This document shows positions 25,315 through 35,449 of a stretch of DNA of 64,000 bases, piece by piece. Source of the stretch: Thoreauomyces humboldtii. Taxonomy: Eukaryota > Chytridiomycota > Chytridiomycetes > Spizellomycetales > Powellomycetaceae. Position numbers and translations under genes: made by a program. The DNA lies in assembly GCA_027596035.1 (NCBI GenBank), contig JADGJA010000022.1:1-64000 (forward strand), written 5' to 3'. The notes below the pieces were generated by a model. The model worked only from the letters and a program-made list of their open reading frames with translations. It was not told the DNA's origin and made no database searches. Positions within the stretch are counted from its first letter, which is position 1, and each line of letters opens with the position of its first letter.

Positions 25315-25634
25315 ACCAACGGAGTACCTTTGGGAGTGGGAATTGTATTTTTTCAAATTGTCATACAGTTCTGCTCAAGCTTTCTGCTCGCCTTGCCCAG
25401 TTGTGTAAAATAAAAACATGCCATTACCATCATGGATTCGGTGTATTCGCCAGGAAAAGTTGATTCCCGACTTTGTTCGTGTCTCGAGCGCTCGAGCACT
25501 CGAGCACGTCAACTATTATAGAGGTCAGCAATACAATAGGAACATGGGAATTCACTATCAACGTGGAGAGAGAGCTCCGCCAAAAATGTGTCTATGATCT
25601 AAGAAGGCTACGCCAAGGGGGGTTCCCGCAGATA
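25315..25634. terminator. Convergent 3' region with poly(A) signal and triple XhoI-like palindrome
   Basis: AATAAA at 25409-25414, about 95 bp after the uL2 stop codon, is a likely polyadenylation signal for uL2. Three CTCGAG palindromes spaced exactly 8 bp apart follow at 25483, 25491 and 25499. Transcription from the opposite gene also ends in this region. Confidence 0.6.
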
Positions 25635-26786
25635 TCAGGCTACGGACGACTTGACGCCAAAGATGGCTGCCAGTTCCTCGAGAACGTGGTTGACGGCCTT
25701 GTTCCCGTTCTGGTGCCAGATGCACGAACGACCTCCCGTCACCTTGCGGGTGAGACTGCCTGCGGCGACGTCGATGTCGTAGTCGGGGACGGAACCGCCT
25801 GCGAGACTCAGCAGCAGATCTCCATAGTAGTCGAGGGTCACGCCCATGGCCTCGAAGTCGGTGGGAGGTTGAGGACCGGGTCTCGCTCCCGCTCGTCGTT
25901 GGTGACGATCGATGAACAGGTTCATGAAGGCACCCTGATCGTCGGCAAAGTCGGAGCGGTCGAGGTCGTAGGCGTCGCGGACGTACTCGCGCAGGTGCTT
26001 GACGGTGCCGATGACCGTGCCCGCGTTGAGGTAACGATGCTCGGACTTTGCCGTCGGGCGGGACTTTGGCGGGGAAGGGACCTCAGGGTGTCTCCACCAG
26101 AGTCCACCGTCGGGCCAGCAGTAGGGTTCGGACATGAAGACGACGGGGACGTTGAAGGCGCGGAAGGCGTCGACGATGTCGGTCTCGAAGCATCGCGGGG
26201 CGACCATGACATCGTCGGCGTCCGAGAGGACGGCGATCGAGTCGTCAGGAAGGGTGAGGAGGTAGTCGTGGTACAACCTCATCCGCTTGCCGAAACCGTG
26301 CCAGGGGTCGGCGAAGCCGATCACAGCTACGGCGATGTCTTTGCTCGCCAGCTGGGACACGAGACGCTCCGCGCCGGCTGAGCAGCCAGTTGACATTGTG
26401 ACCCACACGAAGGGACAGTCGACGGCTGACGCGCATGTGCCGTCTTGCCAGGGCTTCTCGCCCCGACTGCGGTTGTCGGTCAATCCGATCTCGGTCACCC
26501 GTCTATCGACCACATGGTCTGTGAACGTGGCTGGACACACGGGAGTCTCGCCGAGCCATGACGGCTTCCTGAAACCGAGCGCACTGGCGCCATAGAAGAG
26601 GTGGTCTGTGAACGTAGGAGGCACCGAATGGAGCGGTCGCAAGGGGCTCGTCGGGTGCGTTGCCGACTTTATGCCTGTCAGAGTGACGACAGCTAGGGCA
26701 AAGAAGACGGCAGCGGTGATGAGGGCAAGGGTGCGGACGAGCTTGCGTCGGCCACTGCCAGCTCGCATTCGTAACAGCAGTGCCAT
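25635..26786 (-). CDS. Type II membrane glycosyltransferase of PLOD / procollagen-glucosyl/galactosyltransferase type
   Basis: Single-exon frame of 383 residues. I use the ATG at 26786; three more codons upstream depend on a TTG start. A basic N terminus and one signal-anchor helix (about residues 16-36) point to a Golgi or ER lumenal enzyme. The catalytic core shows FVWVTMSTG, a glycine/proline turn, VLSDADDVMV (DADD at about 189-192, the metal-binding motif), EHRYLNAGTVIG and DDQGAFM, and ends with a WHQNGNK motif. This order (SDADD, LNAG.xIG, DDQ, H.NG) is that of the glycosyltransferase domain of lysyl hydroxylase/PLOD proteins. No hydroxylase (Fe/2-oxoglutarate) domain is attached. The acceptor is unknown; collagen-like proteins are only a guess. 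The gene is intronless. Confidence 0.75.
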   Translation of the reverse strand: MALLLRMRAGSGRRKLVRTLALITAAVFFALAVVTLTGIKSATHPTSPLRPLHSVPPTFTDHLFYGASALGFRKPSWLGETPVCPATFTDHVVDRRVTEIGLTDNRSRGEKPWQDGTCASAVDCPFVWVTMSTGCSAGAERLVSQLASKDIAVAVIGFADPWHGFGKRMRLYHDYLLTLPDDSIAVLSDADDVMVAPRCFETDIVDAFRAFNVPVVFMSEPYCWPDGGLWWRHPEVPSPPKSRPTAKSEHRYLNAGTVIGTVKHLREYVRDAYDLDRSDFADDQGAFMNLFIDRHQRRAGARPGPQPPTDFEAMGVTLDYYGDLLLSLAGGSVPDYDIDVAAGSLTRKVTGGRSCIWHQNGNKAVNHVLEELAAIFGVKSSVA

Positions 26787-27277
26787 AGGGAACAAGAAAT
26801 GGCGAAGAAATATGCTGGCACTGTTAGGGGGAAAACACGATTGAGGCTGTCCACGTCAGACGTCGGGGGTTGTGTGTTGTACGAGCGAGTGGGGACGGGA
26901 GCCGAGCGACTTGGGGGAAGGATGGGGATGAGAAGTGGATAACGGCGGGGGTTGCAAGAAAAATGCGGTGAAAACGCGGAGAGACAGCAGCGCTGCAGCA
27001 GGAAAAAAACAAAGCAACAGAAACGAAACATGCTTGCAACTTCTTCCTTGTGTTACAGCTGCCGCACCCTCACCCAGCGGCCTTTAAATTAGTTTGAATG
27101 GCAGTGTACTACTGCTGACAAAACAGGTCGTTCTCTCGAGGACGTCGCAGGAGCACATACAGTAGCATTGCAACGCGGCCAGCGGATAGGAGCGAAGGGG
27201 CTACCACCAAAAGTCGCTGCCTCATCATCCTCAACAGGTCCCACCGCCATTCCTGAGCGAACCGATTCTTTTCCCAA
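26787..27277. other. Spacer between two minus-strand genes
   Basis: About 490 bp upstream of the PLOD-like gene and downstream of the Rsc4-like gene. It should contain the promoter and 5' UTR of the former. Short frames on the minus strand are Ser/Pro/Phe-rich without any domain. I see no gene. Confidence 0.5.
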
Positions 27278-29844
27278 TCACACTCGGTTCATGTAGAGCG
27301 TGACGGTCTGCTCCATGACGCCCTTTGCCTGCTGTTGCTGCTGCTGCTGTCCCATGACCGGATCCCCTGCGGGTGGCAGGGATCCCGGTAGACTCCCCAC
27401 GACCAGAAAGTCGAAGACGTTCACTCCTTCGTCGACGGTGACGAGACAGTCCCAGACCGTCTTGCCGGCCGTCTTGAAGGGCAGATCCTTGCGTCTCGGT
27501 CCCGGAGCCGTGGCGACCACCGACTGCTGCTGTCCCCTGACCGTGTAGGTAAGCGGGGAGGCCAGGAGGAGGAGTCGGAGATTGAGCGACTTGACGCGAT
27601 GGGGGATCGTGAGGGAATGATGTGTCGTGCAGGTGGCGAGGGGCAGGATGAGGCGGATGTGGTCGTCGTTGGACACCAGGCCCAGAGATATGACCAGAGA
27701 CGGGGCTGTTGGAAAAGCGAGTAGAGCTAAGTCACCTCTTGTTCCCTCAACCAACACCACATGGCACGAGATGAAGTGACACTTACGCGAGGCTTGTACT
27801 GTCGTTGCAGGTCCAGCTGGCGGTGGTACGGCTCGCGGTGGTCGTGGGATGGAAGAAGATGATGTTGCTCCGGGCTTCCCTCCCATTGCCCCGGAATTCC
27901 TGCCGCTACGGGCACCTACGTCAACGCCGTCCATGGCATCGCCCTTCGCTTCGCTGTCGTCGCCCGAGATATCCTCGATATCGATAAACGCGTCCGCAGT
28001 CCCTAGCGTGCTAGGCTTTGCATGTCGTGGAAGCCGTTTCCCGGCACCGGGAGTGTCCTGCATCGGACCTGGTCGATCCGGCGCGACTGCGGACGTACTG
28101 GAAGGCGGGATCCGGATTTTGACCTTCTGAGAGTCGGCCTATTCATTTGAGCATTGAGCAACTCATTTGCTTCCCCCGTCTCGTTCGTCACGGGATAGCA
28201 ACTATTTACCTCGGGGTGTAAAACCAATTTCACTGAAGGAGCGGATACGGGAGCTCCGCTGCTTCCTCTTCGCCCACTCCGCCGAGTGGCAATCCCGGCG
28301 CCGTCTGACTCCCCACCATCGTCGCCTGTCTTTTTTCGCTTTCCTCCGGTTTTCGCAGGGGCCTTGCTTTCAATGCCCTACGGACCCAGTTTGTGGTTTA
28401 CTGACTGATCTGAATCCTTCCAGTACAGGGTCTTCTCGACCTTACTTACCTCTGCAAAAATCTCGCCCCACCTGGGGTCATCCGGTTCAGCGATCATGTC
28501 CTTGGCCGTCTGACCTCCCAGGTTAACGAAGGAAAGATCGGCGTGATATTTTTGAATGAGCATCTCGCACATTTCAAGGTTACCGCTGTATGCAGCCCAG
28601 CCCAACGGTTTCTGAGGCAAAAACCAGTCAGCCTTGAAGATAAAAATTGCATGTAGTCCTATGGTCCTCGTCTCCGGCATGCCCTACCGAGTGATACCAC
28701 GTGTCGGATGCCTCGACGTCAGCGCCCTTCGTAATCAGCAGTTCCACAATGTCTTTGTTTCCAAAGTAAGCAGCTGCGTGGAGTGGCGTCCAAGTAAAGT
28801 CCGCGCCAAAGAGATTGGTTTCGATGAGGGCGTTGATATCCGTCACGGATTCCAGGAGAGGCTCAAGAGCTGCGATGTCACTGGCTTCGATGGCGCCTAA
28901 GATCTTATCGAGAAGGTCCTTTCCTATTACGGCCGCGGGAGTCAGCGCAAAGACGGAAAGCAGAAATGCCCTTCTGAGTTGATGTGCTCACTTTGGGCCG
29001 CTTCCTTGTCAATCTTTATGGGTTTTCGACCGGTAGAAACATTCGCGGTGGCCAGCGCTGGGGCCTTCGTCGTCTTTCCAGCTGTTTTTGGCGGGATCGA
29101 AGCAGATACCTCTGCTCCATCGTTCTCGTTATCCTCCGGGTCCTGACTCTGACTGTCTGCTCGGATCTCTGCTTGGATAGCACGCATTTCCTTGTTGAGT
29201 CTTTGCTGAAAGTGAGAGAACGAGGCGTTTGTCGGTCTTGAAAGGTACCCGAGGACTGCACTGGAAACTCAACTCACCTTGAGCAGGTTCGCATCCTTCC
29301 AGATGCGGCTCTTCTCGAGGTTGTAGGCCATTGCGTTGTCAAATACTAGCTCCAGGTCCGCCATGACCTGCTCGACCGATTTGTACTTTCCACCCACGTC
29401 CAGCCTCGCTTGTATGGAGTTCAGCGCCATGGGTTTAGAGATGATGGTGTCATAGTCTGGGAACTGGGCGCGGGGAGGGAGTGCGAGGAAAGGTTCGGCG
29501 AGGGCGCGGTGGATGGCTGGGTCGGTGTGATGCCTTACGGCTATGAAGAGACGGCGACCGAGCGTTGCGACCGAGAGCCGCTGTCGGAGGGCCAGGATGT
29601 GTCAGTGTCAAAAACATCAGGTAGCTCGAGGAAGAGACACAGAGAGAGAGAAACAGAGAGAGAGAGAAGTGTTTACGTTTGCGTCGTCGGGCGTAGGCGA
29701 GGTAGGGGTGGGCTTCGCGCGTTTGCTGCTCTCTCCACTCCCGTGTCCTCCTCTGCCAGATCTTGGCGAATCCTGCAAAGGTGGGGATGATGGCTCATGG
29801 GCAGCCCCTCCCGCTGCTGCTCCTCTCTTTCTCTTTGAGGACAT
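27278..29844 (-). CDS. Bromodomain-ankyrin chromatin protein with Rsc4-like C-terminal domain
   Basis: Eight exons join in phase to 679 residues: 29844-29677, 29580-29278, 29205-28992, 28923-28688, 28611-28450, 28377-28210, 28126-27787, 27726-27278. Basic nuclear-type N terminus (MSSKRKRGAAAGG). Bromodomain at about 65-157: FLALPPRAQFPDYDTIISKP, then RLDVGGKYKSVEQV, then NAMAYN with the acetyl-lysine-reading Asn. Two ankyrin repeats at about 270-340 (TPLHAAAYFGNKDIVELLI and PLGWAAYSGNLEMCEMLI). A Lys/Arg/Gly-rich linker leads to a C-terminal beta-type domain ending in VNVFDFLVVGS and EQTVTLYMNR, with a glutamine run between. That tail recalls the domain after the bromodomains of Rsc4-type RSC subunits (inference). 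Two neighbouring frames look like separate genes, but a GTAAGT donor at 28449 and phase-matched acceptors link them. If unspliced there, the first part would stop at 28378. Confidence 0.7.
29637..29668. repeat. GA/CT-rich microsatellite in intron 1 of the bromodomain gene
   Basis: An imperfect AG dinucleotide tract, CT on the sense strand of the gene, lies just inside the donor of the first intron (29581-29676). Confidence 0.8.
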
Positions 29845-30079
29845 ATGGAACTTCATAGGACGGCGGAGTGTGTGTAGAGAGGATGGAGTCGAGGTGCTAA
29901 GGCACCGTGTGCGAGGAAGAACGGTCCCAGCCCTCTCAGTCCTCGAATGTCCGAAGTGTCCGACCGGCCACGCGTGTTTCCAAACCTCTGTTTCTCTTGC
30001 CCACGCAGGCGCTCCTTCCGGTCGGCTCGCGTTGCATCGTAGACGGGAGCACACTTGGGCTCGCAACGCACCGCAAACA
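29845..30079. promoter_or_regulatory. 235-bp bidirectional promoter
   Basis: The start codons of the bromodomain-ankyrin gene (-) and the PB1-SAM gene (+) are only 235 bp apart and point away from each other, so both must start transcription from this segment. I could not place a TATA box with confidence. Confidence 0.6.
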
Positions 30080-31300
30080 ATGATCATCAAGGTCTTGTAT
30101 CGAAAGGCCTGCAGACGATTTACACTTGAACAAGCAGACGAGCGATCTTTTGGAGTCATCACTGAAAAGGTCCGTTTGGACAGCCACTGCGAAGCGTCTA
30201 CATCCAGCTAGAACGCTTTGCCTTTTCCCGGACATCGCAGATCCGCAACCTTTTTGATCTCGATGCTCGAGAATCTCTCATCCTTCGATGTCGAGACTTT
30301 GAAGGAGACCTGGTCACGGTCGCAACCGGAGAGGAGATGGCTGTCGTCTGTGAGTTTCGATCAGACAGCGAAAGGCTTTGGAGTGCTTCTCACTGAAAGC
30401 TTGTAGTGGCCAACGATGCGACTTTGCCCGATCAGACAATCAAGCTGTATGTTTCAAAAGCGGGAGAACAAGACACGGTGCCCTCTTCCACTGCAGTTTC
30501 CACAGCCGATGCAGGAGGCGTGGACGCAGGGATAACGAAGCGCGAAGTAATCGACATGTTGCGAGATATAAGTCTTTACATCAGCTGTACAGGTGCAGAC
30601 AGAAGGGCAGCAGTCGACTGAGCTCCGAGGAAATATCGAGCTGACTTGTGTGCATCTTTGCATTGAAAGACCCTGGGACGGTAACTACATGGGTATCCGC
30701 GGAGCGCAATCTCATCAGTGAGTTGTTGTTGCTTGACCCCGGCCGGCTCGTTGCAGATTCCGACCACATCTTCTTCCTCCTTCGTTGCAGCTCCCGACAC
30801 CCCACGAGCAGCCGAAGTTGGAAACCCACAAAGATTTGCACGCGGTCGACCATCCCCCGGATCAACATCCGGTACCATCCACTTGCTATTCTCCTTTAAC
30901 GATATTTGGAAAGTTGCATGCTCATAAACTCTCGATCGACAGATCCGCTGTCGATCTGGACAGTTGACCGTGTGTGTGCCTGGCTAGAAACGGTTGGGTT
31001 CGAGGACGCCGTGGCGTCTTTTGCTGGTAAGAAACATCCAGATGTAAAGTGCAGGCCGAACTCAACCCGACGCTGAATTTGTGCTTTCAGAGAACGACAT
31101 TACGGGCGAGGTCCTGCTAGCTTTGAGCAGTGACGCGTTGAAGGAGATGGTATGAAACAAACGCTTTCAGTTGTCCCAGTGACATGACGGCGTCTAACAG
31201 TTCGCAGGGAATATTGTCTACGGGGAAGCGCATCAAGCTCTTGAAGCATATCAGTGCACTCAAAACGACCGATGTCGAAACGGCCACCACAACGTCATGA
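30080..31300 (+). CDS. Small PB1-SAM adaptor protein
   Basis: Eight short exons (30080-30169, 30241-30349, 30407-30592, 30670-30717, 30791-30871, 30943-31026, 31091-31149, 31208-31300) join in phase to 183 residues. Residues 1-75 read as a PB1 (ubiquitin-fold) domain: MIIKVLYRKACRRFTL, IRNLFDLDARESLILRCRD and then GDLVTVATGEEMAVVL, with the basic strand 1 and the acidic DxEGD cluster that let PB1 domains pair head to tail. Residues about 122-172 form a SAM domain (WTVDRVCAWLETVGF, FAENDITGEVLLAL, LKEMGILSTGKRIKLLKHI). Both are protein-interaction modules, so the likely role is a scaffold or adaptor, for example in a MAP-kinase pathway as Ste50 (SAM plus a ubiquitin-fold RA domain) is; partners are unknown. 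The acceptor for exon 5 could also be 30757, but that frame stops early. Confidence 0.72.
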
Positions 31301-31508
31301 TACAAGAGATAGAAGAAATCACTGAATCGGAGAACCGGTTCTGGAGGCTTGACAGTGAGCAGTCAATCAACTAGATTTTTATGGGGAGGTTCGAGGGTGG
31401 AGATACCAACTATATGAGAACGAGTCTAAGAGCTCTACGTAAACACCAAGTTGAAACCAGAAGCTGTAGAGTCTGTACGCTCAGTCGACTTTCCAAAAGG
31501 ATGTCACA

Positions 31509-32676
31509 TTACGCCTTCTTGACGGTCTTGGAGGCTCGCATGACCTTCCTGCGTTGCGCTGCCATATGCCCCATCATTGTGTAGAGACCTGCAGGAAGAG
31601 GCGTGAGGGGTGTTCCACGTTCGTACCCGACATATAGAGGCACGTACCCGGGGGATACGTGCAGGCGATGACGATATAGACGTAATAGAGGATAGGGTTA
31701 AAGCTCTTTGCAAAGGGGAGGGATAGCAGCAGCAAGATCCATTCGCTTCCGGCGCCGACCGGATACAAGACATAGAAGAAGTTGTATCTGCGACGAAGAA
31801 GCACGAAGTAGAAATTCCAAAAAGTTTAGGTATGTTTGGACCGCCAACTTCGTCAGGTTTCGAAGGATTATAGCAGGCTTTATCATACCTGCACCAAACG
31901 AGGAACGAGGGAACCGATCCAACCAAGCTGAAGGTGTAGAACAGGTATCGAACAATTTCTGCCACGCACCAGGCCGAGATCATAGAGGTCACGGCCCAGT
32001 GTTGCCGCACCTACGCAGAAGCAAGGTAAAGAGACCGATCAGACGCCAGGACGCAAGGGAGTACACGGAGCACTCGCGTACCGCAGACACATCAAATGGA
32101 TACAGGACGCCCCAGACGAGAAGCAAGCGCGATGAAACCTGGATCACGGTAGTCACAACAGGCGTTTTGACCAGACCTTCGTTAAGGACACCGTTAGTAT
32201 TGGTCGGAGGAGCGAAGCGGCAAGTTTGCACTCACCGAAGAGTGCATGGAAAATCTTTCAGGCACCAGAAAGAGTATCAGTCACATTGAGCCAGTATGTT
32301 CAGCGGCACGGTTCTGTCTGCATGCAAGTCCTTGATGCGGCTTTCCGAGGGCTCTTGAAAGAGCCGAGACTCACTTCCAATACGGCGAAGCTCTGTACTA
32401 CAGTTACAAGCCAACCAGCGGCTCCATATGACTTTCTCGTGTCGCCACCAGAGCTCAGCAGCTGCGATCCCAAGACAAGCAGAACATAAGCCCAGGCGGC
32501 GGCTGATGCAACGTTGTAAAGGACAAGGTAAAGCTGGATAACGCCAAAGCCTGCTTGGGACAACGTGGAAGTTAGTGAAGTTCACCACATGCACTTGCGT
32601 CTTGAGAACGATTGGCATTTGCAGTCGTACCTGATGACGCTGGAGCCTTGCGCTGAGTAGTTGAGGGGCGTGCCAT
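31509..32676 (-). CDS. PHS1: Very-long-chain (3R)-3-hydroxyacyl-CoA dehydratase (PHS1/HACD family)
   Basis: Seven exons (32676-32631, 32550-32375, 32254-32236, 32176-32082, 32010-31889, 31787-31648, 31588-31509) join in phase to 225 residues, close to yeast Phs1. The enzyme removes water from 3-hydroxyacyl-CoA, the third step of fatty-acid elongation for sphingolipids, in the ER membrane. Conserved blocks are visible: FHALFGLVKTPVVTTVIQVS, WAVTSMISAWCVAEIVRYLF, FVLYPxGxxxE-type active site and PFAKSFNPILYYVYIVIACT. The catalytic pair is Tyr161 in YVLYPVGAGSE and Glu168, seven residues apart as in yeast (Tyr149/Glu156). Several hydrophobic segments fit a six-helix membrane protein. The C terminus is basic (KTVKKA). 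Exon 3 has only 19 nt. Confidence 0.95.
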
Positions 32677-32894
32677 GGCTGGTTTGGGTCCGTTGATGGT
32701 ACCGGTAATGGATTCATACCGGTCTCGTATAACATGCTTCGGCAGTGCCGATGAAAAGCCACTGAGTGTCCGAACAGTCTGGACTTGGAGAGGTCCGATA
32801 CGACGACCTGCTTGACGACCTGCTGCTCCGGCAATCTTCTGGAACTCAGTCGTGGCTTGGAGCCTGCGTCGCATAGCTTCTCTCCGATCTGAAG
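32677..32894. promoter_or_regulatory. 218-bp bidirectional promoter of PHS1 and the gene at 32895
   Basis: The two start codons lie back to back 218 bp apart, the tightest head-to-head pair in the window, so a shared promoter is likely. No specific factor site was recognised. Confidence 0.6.
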
Positions 32895-33956
32895 ATGCCT
32901 CCTACTCGATCACCGTCGCCGTTTCCCGTTCCACGCTCGTCCCCCGTTACCGTCATGTCAAGCGGCGGATTGAACATTGCCAGATTCAAGCCTACCATGA
33001 TTGGACAATGTTCAGGAACGAGCCGCCGCACCTCATCACCCATCCCCGCAAGTCCGCAGCCGTTGGTCACACGGCCCGATACGAGCCCAGCATCGCGTAG
33101 CTTGCCGGCTAGCACCGAGCTTGTTCGGACAACAGGTAGGCATCGGGGGCAGAGTACCCTCGTGGGAATCTCGTGTTTTCGACTGCTTACTTCGGGGGGA
33201 ACGCCAAAGGAAACAAAATTGCAGGTGTCAAGCGTGCTCGCAGCGATATAAGCGAGGACAATGGAGCGCACGGCAGCGGTAATCATCCTGTGACATTACT
33301 TCACGGAACAACTAAAACCTTTGGGATGCGCTACACGGGCGAGATTGGGTCGTGGTCCCGCGATGAGGCTGTCGATCACGATCGTCACGCAAGCGAAGCA
33401 ATGTTTCTGTCGTCTCAGAGAGTATCGGACGATTCGCAGGCATCGGAGCACCAGGGTCTCTCCGAGCGTGGCGATCTTCAGCCGGCTTCCCACTTGGACG
33501 AACAGATCTTTTCGCCTCCGTACCACTCCAATTCATCCCACGTCGAGGAATCAGGAGGAGAAGCAGGACCTCCCTTGGCGGAGGTTTACTCCTCTGAGGA
33601 GATCAAGGAAAAGATGGCTGGTAGGACAGCATATCGTCATGTGCTGAGGTCCATAACCCTGCGCTGATGGCATGTGCCGTGGTTTGCCAGTCCTCGCGAA
33701 CAAGATAATTGACAAGATGTCGGTTCTGGGAAAGATGCCCGAGTATCCTAGTCATCACCACAGCACATGTTTTCCATCGCGACATGCGCTGATGGTAGCT
33801 ATTTACAGTAAACACAGCGAGCTCCGCGACAGCATGCTGCAGGAATTGAAGGCCTACAAAGACGTCATGAAAGCACGCGAGGTGGCACTGAACGATCGCA
33901 AGCAGTCGCTAAGGGAGCAGTTCCGAGGTTTCGAGACTGTATGCGCACCCAACTGA
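32895..33956 (+). CDS. Unrecognised disordered protein with C-terminal coiled coil
   Basis: Three exons (32895-33135, 33225-33620, 33691-33956) join in phase to 300 residues. I do not recognise the family. The first 200 residues are rich in Ser, Pro, Thr and charged residues and look disordered, with a basic patch (GVKRARSD) at the first junction. Residues about 195-215 (SSEEIKEKMAVLANKIIDKM) and about 245-295 (SELRDSMLQELKAYKDVMKA, then REVALNDRKQ) are helical, with heptad-like spacing. Its start is head to head with PHS1, but no shared function can be read from that. The last exon is the least certain: the stretch with EYPSHHHSTCF may hide another intron. Confidence 0.5.
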
Positions 33957-34265
33957 TCGACCGACGTGAACGAAGCAGATTTTATTTGAAAAATCTGGAA
34001 GCTTGCTATCATCTGGGGTGACGAGGATGTATATAGCAGTCGTGATGCAGGTGCCTTACACGACACCATCAGCTTGTCTGTTTAGGCAGGCATTGTGAAT
34101 AGCATGCAAATCAGAATAGACCTGCCCATGTTGAGTAATGATGGTCGGAATGTGCATACGTGAATGCACGATGTGATGACGGCGCGCGACACACTCAATA
34201 GTGATCAGCACGACAATGGTGAAAGATGCATGGCGTCGGCGAGCAAGAACTTGCAGCTTGAATCT
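33957..34265. other. Convergent 3' spacer
   Basis: About 310 bp between the stop codons of the unknown gene (+) and XPA (-). It should contain both 3' UTRs. I see nothing else in it. Confidence 0.5.
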
Positions 34266-35449
34266 TCAAAACGACTCGAAAGTCTGGGAAACGCCGCACA
34301 CTGTGCAGGCCTGCTTGTACCTGATCAGAACATCGTGTGAGCCTGGATGGGCAACGACGTAGGCGCCCAAAGTCCTTACTCATCTGTTCCGGGGATCTGT
34401 ACGCTTTCCCCGTATGTGTGCGTATGCTGCTCCTCCACTTTACGATTCCAAGTACTTGTCCTCGTTTTCTTGCGGAGCTCTTAAAAATAAATCAAATCCG
34501 TCAAACTATGTTTATGACACTGGCCGCTTCCCGTTAGAGATATTGCGGTACATACCGGAAACCTTTGCTAGGTATTTCTTTTCCTTCCGCTCCTTTTTCT
34601 CGTCTTCCCTTCTCTGAAATTCTGCGTCGAGGCCCTCCTCACCTCCCCACTTTTTCCAGGCAAATGCCTCGAGGTGACAGCGGAGGTACAGGAGCATGTT
34701 GCTATACGTAGATTTATGGGGGTTTGGTTTCTCCCAGGTTGGAAGGTGCTCGGAATCCTTAAGCTCGCCTGCGATTGAACACATGTTGAGCTATGTGAAG
34801 AGATGTATCAGAAGCCAAACCTTACTCACTGTCCGTCAAGAGGTAGTCTGTCCGAGCTTCCGTTTTTGTGAGAAGACTGTACTTGTTCGCCAGCTCCTCT
34901 TTGTCCTTGCAAGCCTTGCATACTTTCACTTTGAAGTGTGCATAATACCGCAGGTCCACATCGATGGACTTGCACTCCTGGCATTGAGGGTTGTTTTCCA
35001 AGATGAGATCGATTGCTGAAAAGCGTTTACTGTCTCAGTGTCCTATTCTTTCAGGAAAATCACGAGCCTTCACTTACGAGGCTCGTAAATGGGCGTCCTT
35101 TCGACCTGCTTCTGCTTTTTGGGATCCACGGCTTGCTCTTGGTACAAGAAGCCGCCTCGGGTATCCTTCATAGTACTAAGGTCAAACTCGCCTACAGCGT
35201 CACTTCAGTATACACCGTTGGTCCAATCTCCTAGTTTTCCAACTCAGAAGGCTTACAGTAGGTGAGGTCGATAGCCTTCCGTTTCCTTGCCATACTGCTT
35301 GGCTTGTCGGCGCCGGGAGCTGCCTCGAGCGACTCGACCGTTGGCCGAGCCTGATCAATCCGAGCTTTTGCAGCATGTCTGTTTGCTTCTATACGGACAA
35401 GGTCGGCAGCCGAAAGCGTTGTTGAAGAACCAGTTGGCGGTTGAAACAT
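34266..35449 (-). CDS. RAD14: DNA damage recognition protein XPA/Rad14 (nucleotide excision repair)
   Basis: Six exons (35449-35257, 35191-35078, 35015-34830, 34768-34556, 34479-34380, 34320-34266) join in phase to 286 residues (human XPA has 273). The zinc finger is C114-x2-C117-x17-C135-x2-C138, the classic XPA spacing, preceded by CEFDLSTMKDTRGGF. The DNA-binding region follows: SEHLPTWEKPNPHKSTYSN, MLLYLRCHLEAFAWKKWGG and a long basic helix (EFQRREDEKKERKEKKYL). The C terminus carries a second Cys pair in ACTVCGVSQTFESF, the region that contacts TFIIH. XPA checks the damaged strand and assembles the incision complex in the nucleus. The last two exons were found only by phase and family match, since the open frame of exon 4 reads on into intron sequence. 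Confidence 0.95.

Noticed and set aside
24805..25356. 183-residue minus-strand frame across uL2
   Set aside because: Antisense of a highly biased ribosomal-protein gene; composition (Gly, Thr, Ser, Val) is the usual shadow.
25473..26381. 302-residue plus-strand frame opposite the PLOD-like gene
   Set aside because: The minus strand carries a recognisable enzyme in the same place. The plus-strand reading is Val/Gly/Asp repetitive and has no motif.
27278..28063. Independent 261-residue gene starting at ATG 28063
   Set aside because: The reading frame stays open upstream of that ATG to a good acceptor (28127), in phase with exons of the bromodomain gene. The ATG has out-of-frame ATGs just upstream, so the joined model is preferred.
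28003..28233. Separate small minus-strand gene of 76 residues
   Set aside because: It reads through an intron of the bromodomain-ankyrin gene in a frame that differs from the spliced exons on both sides.
31708..32289. 193-residue plus-strand frame opposite PHS1
   Set aside because: Antisense of the PHS1 exons and introns, Arg-rich, no motif.
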